Source: Gordius sp. MW1 (taxonomy: Eukaryota > Nematomorpha > Gordioida > Gordea > Gordiidae). Taken from it: DNA of 64,000 bases. The notes under the pieces were generated by a model. That model was not told the DNA's origin and did no database searches. It worked only from the letters and a program-made list of their open reading frames with translations. Positions 59,701 to 64,000 of the stretch are shown in pieces. Numbering within the stretch: the first letter of the stretch is position 1; each line of letters begins with the position of its first letter. A program made the translations under genes and the position numbers. The stretch is from NCBI GenBank assembly GCA_964036665.1, contig OZ038531.1, positions 15,624,168 to 15,688,167 on the forward strand, written 5' to 3'.

Positions 59701-62700
59701 AAGACGACATGGTGGTGGAAAAAAATGTGCAACGCCTAGTTGAAAAGAAAGCTTCATAAATTATGGTCAGGCAACAGAAATGAAAACAAGATTTGCTTAT
59801 GTGAACGCTAAAAAAGACAAAAAGTTGTGTGGTCATGGCTGAAACAGATGTCTACGAGAACCTAACGCCAAGTTGAAAAGAAGGGGAATGAATGATCTAC
59901 AAAATCGCAAAGAACAGGGCAAGGAACTCAAAGGATGTGGTAAACGTAATCCATAAAGAGCAAGGCATTACCCTAACTCTGGACCATCAAATCATAGATC
60001 GTTGGAAAAAATACTATAAAGAATTGTTAAACAGTAAAAATGAGTTTTCTGACCACAGCAAGAACTATAAATATGACCCAGAGTTAGAAGTGATAGAAGA
60101 AGAGGTTGACCAGGTGCTTAAAAAGATGAGGGTAGAGCGGTATGACCTGATAATATACCTAAGGAAGGTATCAAAATGCTAGGGCCCTTAGGTATACATG
60201 TACTTGCAAAGCTGTTTAAAAACATACTTGCAAGTGGTATGATGCCTGATGAGTGGAGGGAAAGCTATGTTATACCAATATATAAAATGAAGTGAGATGT
60301 ACAAGAATGCAATAACTATCGGGGATAAAGTTAACAAGTCTTGTAATGAAGGTATGGGAAAAGGTTATAGAAGCTAGACTTCAAAAAAATCTCAATAGAT
60401 GAACGACAGCATGGGTTCATGCCTGGAAAGTCAACTTCAGATGCAATACATGGTCTTAGACTTATGGAATTATGTAAAGAAAAACAAAAGGATCTTCATA
60501 TGTGTTTTATTGATTTTTAGAATGCTTTCGAGAAAGTGCTAAGGCAGTTGATATGGGATCATAGGCGTAGCCAGGGGGTGCCCCTCCCCCTAATTTACGA
60601 GGAAAAATTCAATGCAAAAACTTTGAAAAATTAAAAAAATTTATGTTTTGCCCCCACTAAATGAACTTTTAAACATTATGCCCCCTCCTCTAATCGAAAA
60701 CCTGGCTACGCCCATGTATGGGATAGCCTGAGGTCCAATGGCCGGCGCTTATATAATGTTAATAAAGGATATGTATAGAAATGCAAAAACAAAAGTTCGG
60801 ACATCCAGTGGTACATCAAGGGATTCAGTCTAAATGTCGGTGTGCATCAAGGATCGGCACTAAGTCCATTGCTCTTCATAACAATAATGGATTCGATAAT
60901 CAAGGACCTGAAACGCAAATCACCTTGGGCAATGCTCTTTACGGATATAGTGCTATGCGCAGGCTCAAATGTGGAATTAGCAAAGGAGTTAAAAGTGTGG
61001 GTTGAGCGAATTAGAAGCAAAGGCCTTAGGGTCAACCGAGATAAAACTGAATATGTATGCCAGGAGTCGGGTAATGAATACAAAGAAACACACCTGCAAA
61101 TTGATAACTGGTGTTTAAGCTGTAGGAAGGAATTCAAATATCTTGGTTCTAGGGTAATGTGATGGGGATGTGAAAAACGAAATTAAGGCAAGAATAAACG
61201 CAGGCTGGCAAAAATTCAGGGAGCTGAGTAGTGTACTATGCATAGACCAATAGACTGCTCATCTCTTATATATTCACGCATCAAAAGTGTTGCCAAAAAC
61301 GACCGCCATTTCGATAAGTGAAGTAGACTTTGTATAGCGATGGAATGCATTGGACAATAATCATTGATCTTATAACATGAAACAACCCATTTTAATTATT
61401 ATAACGATTTTAAAAATTCATCAAACCATATAAATTGGCCAAAATTCATGTTTCATTTATCAAAATGGCCAACAAAATGGGGTACACTTTTAAAAGGGAA
61501 TGAGCAGTCTATTAGTCTATGGTACTATGTGACAAACACATACCACTCATATTTAATGGACGGTTATACAACACCGTTATTACGCCTACGGTATTGTATG
61601 GAGCGAATACCTGGGCAATTGAGGCAAAAGAAGAGCAAAGTTTAGCACAATGGAGATGCGAATGTTAAGATGGATCATGGGATTAAGCAAAAAGGACCAT
61701 ATAAGGAATCAAGACATAAGGGATAAACTAAATGTAGTTCCGATTCAGAGAAAGTTGGTGGTAAGAAGATTGAGATGATATGGCCATTTGGAGAGACGGG
61801 ACGAAGGTCACCTGGCAAATCGTATAAAGAAAGTGCAAGTCGAAGGTAAGCGAAAGAGAGGGAGGCCGAAACATATAGATGTGGACTTGAGAAGGCATGG
61901 ACTAAAGCAAAGCTGGTTTAAGTGCAGGAAAACATGCAGAACCTACTTGAAGGAGCTGACCACTTAGTGTGACAAAAGAGGAAAAAAAATTGTGTCTATT
62001 TGAATTAAATTTTAAACTAAGCCCACCATTTGCTTATTCGCCCTGACTTTAACTAAACATTAAGAAGCGAATATTAATCCAATTATAAATATTGAATTAA
62101 TTAATTACCACAATTATGCCAGCTATTTAATATTTAACACTGAGTCGGTATACTTATGTCACTAAGTAAATATAAAATCTTTATATATATTAATAGTGAA
62201 ATAATTTTATCCAAAAAATGAATGGAGAAATGGAGTTCCAATATTTCAGGCCACATTGGCCCATTATCAAAAAAAAAACATGAAAATTTATCTAACATTT
62301 TTTAAACAACAATATTTGAAGCTTCGAAAGTTGGTAGGATAATCTATGTGACCTAAAATATTACTTTCCTCCGACATCGATTATCATTCTTAAGGGATCA
62401 TTAATAAAACATTTCCTATATAAAGGATTGGGCTTTTCTGACTTTATCAAATCAATAAATTAAATTGACAACTTATTGAGGACTATATTTTTTTTATTAA
62501 TGTTGTCTTCTTTGTCTAACCAAGATTTTTGTCATTAATACTTGTAAATATTGGGATCTCAAAAAAATTTGATTTGATCTTTTCATTTTATGATTTACTT
62601 GTTCTCGAGGTCTGTTTGGTGAATTTCCGGTTTTTTTGTCGTATTCAGCTCGAGAAAAGGGCATATGCATTGTATGACATTCGCTAATATTGGTGCACAT

Positions 62701-63397
62701 TTCCACTGGTATATGGTAAATTTCGATCGGACATGAGTATTGATTTGACATCAGTATTTCATAAGCGGCTACTTGGCCTACATTTTTGCATTAAAAGCAG
62801 CTTGTATATATAGTCAATATTAAAATGATTGGGGTAAATATAATATCTATATAATATTTTTTCATTTAATTTATATCTTTCCCGTTTATCATTAAATGAT
62901 TTTTTTCATCACATGAACTTTGATTAGCTTTTAAATTAGAATTGTATGGGAATTGAAACGAGAAAACAACGAATTATAAAAATGGAAAAGTCTAACTAAA
63001 CCAGAAAGCCTATCTGTTAACGTAAAAACAAAATTTTAGAGTAGCTTAATTTCTTGACTACGTCTTGAAATATTACCAAAAAAGGCGAATAGAGCAGTAA
63101 GATTTCGTTGATTTGTCAAGCCATCGGGTCCTTTAAAAATGGCTCTGCTCACCAATTGAGGATTGGGTCTGGATTGTCCCGAAATTTGGTATACTCCATC
63201 GGCATAAGCAGCAGGACTTAATCGGGCAAGAGTCGAATCTATTGGTTATAAAAAAACACGTGTCATTTTTAAATTTGATTCGAATTTATTATTTTTTGTG
63301 AAATTAATAGTTTATTTTGTACCAGCTGAGCCCCAAGACGGATGACCCAAGTTGTTATACCAGCCATCAAGCCTTTGAATAATGCGATGATTGTAAC
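35514..63397 (-). CDS. Duox: Dual oxidase, 22 exons traced, 5' end missing
   Basis: Membrane NADPH oxidase that releases H2O2 outside the cell, with an extracellular peroxidase-like domain; in animals it serves gut immunity, cuticle cross-linking or hormone synthesis. Exons in gene order: 63,323-63,397; 63,077-63,238; 62,599-62,777; 48,408-48,612; 48,130-48,296; 47,602-47,759; 47,125-47,298; 46,366-46,540; 46,100-46,281; 45,943-46,061; 45,535-45,862; 45,360-45,487; 45,110-45,315; 44,380-44,568; 43,105-43,360; 41,547-41,640; 41,194-41,403; 40,989-41,155; 38,165-38,478; 37,641-37,983; 36,411-36,640; 35,514-36,092. All phases agree and no stop is met, giving about 1,546 residues, close to the usual length of about 1,500. 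The signal-peptide exon is not found before 64,000. Introns range from 38 nt to 13,986 nt. The donor at 47,124 (GTTAGG) is weak. The gene looks intact. Confidence 0.95.
38735..40903. mobile_element. Second Helentron-like element, in Duox intron 18
   Basis: Left end with GC hairpin GGGCCTTCGGCCC; subterminal TGCTATGCAATTTATGGGC at about 38,850 and its complement GCCCATAAATTGCATAGCA at the right end (about 40,880), followed by GCAATTAA. It shares GGCGAGAATGCCTATAGGG with the copy at 10.4 kb. The core contains the same minisatellite (39,020; 39,290; 39,900-40,580, units about 108-128 bp), a Helitron fragment (39,395-39,545), a tRNA-like sequence (39,129-39,199) and a duplicated 28-bp unit GATAGAGATGAGGGGTGGGG (about 40,717-40,772). 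The exact outer edge on the left is uncertain by a few bases. Confidence 0.65.
39129..39199 (-). pseudogene. tRNA-like sequence (His GTG-like loop)
   Basis: On the minus strand, 71 nt with a good A box (TGGTATAGTGG) and B box core (GTTCAAGTC). Aligning to eukaryotic tRNAs puts GTG in the anticodon position. The anticodon and T stems pair badly, so this is a decayed tRNA or a tRNA-derived promoter carried inside the Helentron-like element, not a working tRNA gene. Confidence 0.4.
40989..41640 (-). CDS. Duox: Duox exons 16-18: second EF-hand and run-up to membrane domain
   Basis: Exon 16 carries the canonical calcium loop D-I-N-Q-K-G-E-L-S-K-N-E in 'MYDMFDINQKGELSKNEF'. Exon 17 has 'MMRDAGLEGKQVLNFNDF', the degenerate third hand. 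Exons 17 and 18 are separated by a 38-nt intron (41,156-41,193, GTATGA...TTATTAG). Read straight through, it stays open until an early stop, so it is easily missed. Exon 18 ends with the membrane helix 'NIFYLIIFYAIVVGLFCEKMF'. Confidence 0.9.
41675..42026 (+). mobile_element. Non-autonomous Helitron with (GT)n, in Duox intron 15
   Basis: Starts TCTTATATATAAAAATG and ends GGCAAAACAACGTTTCC...CTAG, between A and T, without duplication. A (GT)n stretch lies at 41,701-41,728. The middle has CCGATTTGGTTCAAAATT and its inverted partner. 352 bp, non-coding. The 3' end is related to that of the Helitrons at 25.9 and 58.4 kb; the 5' body is different. Confidence 0.75.
42027..43104. other. Duox intron 15, remainder
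   Basis: No gene seen. CCCCTGGTCACGCCT at 42,885 resembles a lone, decayed MITE end. Confidence 0.5.
43105..45862 (-). CDS. Duox: Duox exons 11-15: first TM, linker (PH-like) and first EF-hand
   Basis: Exon 11 (45,535-45,862) closes the peroxidase domain with 'YPCKQPRQLTTRKGIEPC' and crosses the membrane ('LSYIVTCLSLCLSPLLCGLVAYLIV') into a basic stretch 'KRQSRRRKRL'. Exon 12 is polar. Exon 13 ('EWLNDNHRRKILLNLDEEGGLKVLNRKGV', 'FDKYDL') and exon 14 ('FPTADQRDLFVCVKL', 'LDYFFRKVYAE') form the conserved intracellular linker before the EF-hands. Exon 15 holds EF-hand 1, 'FAVIDKSKSGGICFQDFLD', with D rather than E at position 12. Intron 12 is 44 nt (45,316-45,359). Intron 14 (43,361-44,379, 1.0 kb) shows nothing recognisable. 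Confidence 0.92.
45943..48612 (-). CDS. Duox: Duox exons 4-10: body of the peroxidase-like domain
   Basis: Reading in gene order: 'LNKVTSWIDASFVYNT', 'VLGDPRVNENPPLLLF' (contains the conserved distal arginine), 'RWHNLLADNI', 'AARRWVIATMQNII', 'AFRYSHSLIPPGIY' (conserved proximal histidine), 'SIRLCNTWWDGQ', 'MIMGLASQLAERDDH', 'GPREFSRQDLVVLNIMRGRDSGLPDYNTMR', 'GMLETQPKTGPGPLFRKII' and 'RIRDSDRFWFENPSSG', ending in 'LYDIIVNVTGIGPDDIQKDLFHWQTG'. Introns here are 60-900 bp. One of them (between 46,540 and 47,125) carries a MITE. Confidence 0.93.
46650..46926. mobile_element. hAT-type MITE (GGCGCGTAGCC ends), in Duox intron
   Basis: 277 bp, ends AGGCGCGTAGCC and GGCTACGCGCCT, perfect 8-bp duplication GCAGCATA (46,642-46,649 and 46,927-46,934). 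Non-coding. Same family type as 60,560-60,716. Confidence 0.85.
48944..49107. mobile_element. Decayed GGGCGTAGCC MITE
   Basis: Starts CATGGGCGTAGCCAGG and ends with a degenerate CCTGGATACCCCCA; flanks TAATCCAT and TAAGCCAT differ at one base. G- and C-rich shoulders (GGGGGGC, TCTCCCTGCC) are typical of this family. Confidence 0.5.
51082..52031. mobile_element. Foldback-type element with tRNA-like core
   Basis: 950 bp bounded by a perfect 11-bp direct repeat TTTCAAAAGGG (51,071-51,081 and 52,032-52,042). The left half is a stutter of TGCTCAGTTTTTT with A-runs (about 20-30 bp per unit); the right half is an inverted stutter of GAACATTTAATAAAAAAC. Outermost ends share TTATTT(AAA)TGCATAGT. The core has a tRNA-like sequence (51,746-51,824) and CTAACCCTAACCC followed by TGCCTATATTACATTTTGC, which recurs in the MITE at 56,503-56,914. 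Removing it leaves the LINE reading in frame through 'YGCPSLLKYGSF', so the boundaries are exact. The duplication length suggests Mutator-like transposition. Confidence 0.7.
51746..51824 (+). tRNA. tRNA-like sequence (isotype unclear)
   Basis: Perfect matches to the pol III A box (TAGCTCAGTGG) and B box (GGTTCGATACC), a partial acceptor stem AGGTG/CACCT and a following T run (CTCGTTTT). The T arm pairs with one mismatch. The anticodon arm does not fold convincingly, and the spacing between the boxes is long. It may be a pol III-transcribed pseudo-tRNA or a SINE-like head inside the foldback element rather than a working tRNA. Confidence 0.4.
52238..55067 (+). mobile_element. hAT transposon, 2,830 bp, structurally complete
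   Basis: 12-bp terminal inverted repeats CAGAGCTGTTAA, perfect 8-bp duplication CTTAACAC (52,230-52,237 and 55,068-55,075). Subterminal zones (52,250-52,450 and 54,890-55,040) carry about seven and four copies of the palindrome GAACTAGTTC or slight variants, probable transposase-binding sites. It encodes a spliced transposase. It sits inside the reverse-transcriptase gene of the REL LINE. Confidence 0.92.
52593..54664 (+). pseudogene. hAT transposase gene, BED finger to hATC domain
   Basis: DDE-type hAT transposase. Exon 1 (ATG at 52,593) has the BED zinc finger 'FKVKCKLCTKVV...ANLWRHI', whose last histidine seems to lie in the next exon ('VSHYQKHDEIKK', from 52,815). Further exons: to 53,171; 53,223-53,429 ('SFIGVTAHWIDDESLKRVD', 'CTITDNGSNFVKAF'); 53,470-53,932 ('RCACHTLNLIATSD', 'PYPVVTRWNSTFDS'); 53,970-54,139; 54,187-54,664 (dimerisation domain 'SSAPVERLFSLGKLIFGDKRT'). 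Introns are about 33-51 nt. Faults: the first intron lacks a GT donor at the expected place, and a TAG stands in frame near 54,007 where relatives usually have Q in 'KIV-GQTYMY'. So the copy is probably inactive but young. Confidence 0.85.
56231..56478. mobile_element. Mutator-type MITE (GTCACAGTCC)
   Basis: Inverted ends TTCAAAATGTCACAGTCC; the right end extends to GGTATCGTTTC (complement). Flanks TAAGTATATGTCTT and TAAGTATATATCTC resemble a long target duplication. The centre has a perfect 26-bp palindrome at 56,397-56,422 (GCGAATCTCACGA and complement). Confidence 0.6.
56503..56914. mobile_element. Mutator-type MITE (CAATTGACAAAAG)
   Basis: Inverted ends TTCAATTGACAAAAGTTC / complement, right terminus also GAAACGATACC as in its neighbour. 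Flanks CTTACGTTGAA (56,492-56,502) and CTTACGTTAAA (56,915-56,925), 10 of 11 identical. Contains TGCCTATATTACATTTTGC shared with the foldback element. Confidence 0.65.
56947..58476 (+). mobile_element. Non-autonomous Helitron, 1.53 kb
   Basis: Starts TCTATATATATAAAGTAAAG, ends with hairpin CCAAAGC-AAC-GCTTGG then GGGCACAG and CTAG, between A and T. It contains three diverged copies of the ~130-bp unit (GGCCCGATTCGCGCGAAA) seen at 25.9 kb, plus three tandem ~63-bp repeats with CATCTTTTCTTAACGGTGAC at 57,230-57,385. No Rep/Hel gene. Confidence 0.78.
60560..60716. mobile_element. hAT-type MITE inside RTE LINE
   Basis: 157 bp, ends CATAGGCGTAGCCAGG and CCTGGCTACGCCCATG (one mismatch), perfect 8-bp duplication TATGGGAT (60,552-60,559 and 60,717-60,724). 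Confidence 0.9.
61241..61521. mobile_element. hAT-type MITE (CATAGACYAATA) inside RTE LINE
   Basis: 281 bp, inverted ends CATAGACYAATAGACTGCTC, perfect 8-bp duplication GTACTATG (61,233-61,240 and 61,522-61,529). Terminal bases are shared with the MITE at 23,052. Confidence 0.9.
61986..62598. other. Duox intron 3, proximal part
   Basis: No element ends, frame or RNA gene that I can support. Confidence 0.5.
62599..63397 (-). CDS. Duox: Duox exons 1-3 as found: N-terminal peroxidase region
   Basis: Three exons (63,323-63,397; 63,077-63,238; 62,599-62,777) encode 'RLDGWYNNLGHPSWGSA', 'LARLSPAAYADGVYQISGQSRPNPQLVSR', 'GLTNQRNLTALFAFFGQVAAYEILMSNQYSCPIEI' and 'MHMPFSRAEYDKKTGNSPNRPREQ'. This is the conserved start of the Duox peroxidase domain. 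At the place where true peroxidases carry the distal histidine (GQ-L-L-D-H-D) the sequence reads GQVAAYEI, so that histidine is absent, as is known for Duox proteins. The exon with the start codon and signal peptide must lie further upstream. Confidence 0.92.
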
Positions 63398-64000
63398 CTA
63401 TATAGTATATTATTATTTTTTAGTGAAAACTTAAACTGCTTAAGGATTGACGTAAACCTTAGCGATGTTAACAAGTTATAGGTGTAAAACATTTTAAAAT
63501 TGCTGTTAATTTTAAGGCTTACATATCCATTAATTACACTGTGGACTTATAAAATAAACCGGCAACTATTTGAAGATTCTGGCAAAGTTTATTACGGTGA
63601 ACATAGATACAAAAAAAATTTACCGATTAATTTGCAAGTGATTGACGATTGAAAAACGCCAAAATCCCTGTTTTTAACAACTTTGCCAGAAAATATTTTA
63701 AAAACTTGTCGTAGATATAAAAAAATAAAAATATATTGGTGTTCACTGCAAAACTTCACCTAAATCTGCAAATTTGCAGACTAATTTTCTTGTTGAACCG
63801 TGTTATCTGTCTGAACTCATTTAAATATTATGTTTTCATAATTATTGGTTGTGATGGCCATTAAAGTGTAGTTTTTCTCTTGTTAAAATTTTAACAAATT
63901 CCGGTTTATTATTATAAATTGAATTATTTAGGCAGACACGACATGATTATAAAGTCAAAGAATCGGACGCCTAATAATGGCCAAAATTATTTCTAAAATA
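63398..64000. repeat. Upstream intron with dispersed repeat
   Basis: 63,560-63,810 is a dispersed repeat with internal inverted pair (TCTGGCAAAGTT / AACTTTGCCAGA). A diverged copy lies at 32,866-33,053. No further Duox exon is recognisable. Confidence 0.5.

Larger units (their letters stand above)
58620..61985 (+). pseudogene. RTE-like LINE, nearly full length but decayed
   Basis: Plus-strand remains of an RTE-like LINE. Endonuclease: 'LRVGSLNVGTMT' (58,775), 'MINVVSGYAPQTGCTDEEKEDF', 'IVINGADMNGCVGKTREGFERYHGGNGYGARND' and 'SSQIDFLLISRKEL' (to 59,519). Linker: 'RWKKYYKELLNSKNEF' (60,000). Reverse transcriptase in pieces: 'GMMPDEWRESYVIPIYK' (60,235), 'RQHGFMPGKSTSDAIHGLRLM' in broken frame (60,410), 'VHQGSALSPLLFITIMD' (60,841), 'WAMLFTDIVLCAGSNVEL' where active enzymes have FADD (60,930) and 'LQIDNWCLSC' (61,100). 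The tail ends near 61,980. Many frame changes and stops; two MITEs inserted (60,560 and 61,241). Old and inactive. Confidence 0.88.
48613..62598 (-). other. Duox: Duox intron 3, 13,986 bp of nested transposons
   Basis: One intron separates peroxidase exons 3 and 4. Its acceptor is ...TCATTTAAG before 'LNKVTSWID' and its donor is GAACAA|GTAAAT. It holds, in order on the plus strand, a decayed MITE (48,944-49,107), the REL LINE with its hAT and foldback insertions, two Mutator-type MITEs, a 1.53-kb Helitron and an RTE LINE with two MITEs. Other Duox introns are 38 nt to about 2.5 kb. Confidence 0.85.

Overview
The window is a piece of an AT-rich invertebrate animal genome. The evidence is a spliced dual oxidase gene, a spliced nuclear gene for a mitochondrial ribosomal protein, GT-AG introns (several only about 38-44 nt long) and a dense, nested load of eukaryotic transposable elements. 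I cannot fix the taxon from sequence alone. Nothing here is bacterial, and there is no CRISPR array or operon.

Three host genes can be supported. (1) An ATPSCKMT/FAM173-type lysine methyltransferase exon lies on the + strand at 23.7-24.3 kb. (2) mRpL47 (uL29m) lies on the - strand at 27.6-28.6 kb, in five exons including a 23-nt first exon. (3) Duox lies on the - strand from 35.5 kb to at least 63.4 kb. I traced 22 exons whose reading phases all agree. They encode the peroxidase-like domain, a transmembrane segment, two EF-hands, the ferric-reductase membrane domain and the FAD and NADPH lobes. The first exon (signal peptide) is not found, and one Duox intron is about 14 kb and packed with transposons. 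Both mRpL47 and Duox act in oxidative biology (the mitochondrial ribosome; regulated H2O2 production), but nothing suggests co-regulation.

Layout. 0-0.9 kb: decayed RTE-like LINE endonuclease (-). 1.05-5.64 kb: an unclassified unit bounded by two 360-bp inverted arms that are about 99% identical, holding a TA-flanked MITE and a LINE tail. 6.2-22.7 kb: a four-layer nest. A small palindromic MITE was hit by a Ty3/Gypsy fossil; the LTR of that element was hit by a second Gypsy family present as a tandem LTR-internal-LTR-internal-LTR array; and the central LTR of that array was hit by a 3.87-kb Helentron-like element carrying a minisatellite. 22.7-23.6 kb: a hairpin, then a hAT-type MITE carrying a Mutator-type MITE. 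25.9-26.3 kb: non-autonomous Helitron. 28.8-30.3 kb: LINE fragment with a restriction-enzyme-like endonuclease. 30.8-34.4 kb: RTE fragments and two GCCCG-rich hAT-type elements. 35.5-64 kb: Duox, with a second Helentron-like element (38.7-40.9 kb), Helitrons (41.7 and 56.9-58.5 kb), a LINE at 49.4-56.2 kb that was itself hit by a 2.83-kb hAT transposon and a 950-bp foldback element, two Mutator-type MITEs, and a decayed RTE LINE (58.6-62 kb) hit by two hAT-type MITEs.

The most unusual items are the 360-bp inverted-repeat unit with unrecognised coding-like ends; the foldback element with a tRNA-like core and an 11-bp target duplication; the Helentron-like elements with a roughly 108/128-bp minisatellite; and the clean insertion junctions that allow the nests to be ordered in time.
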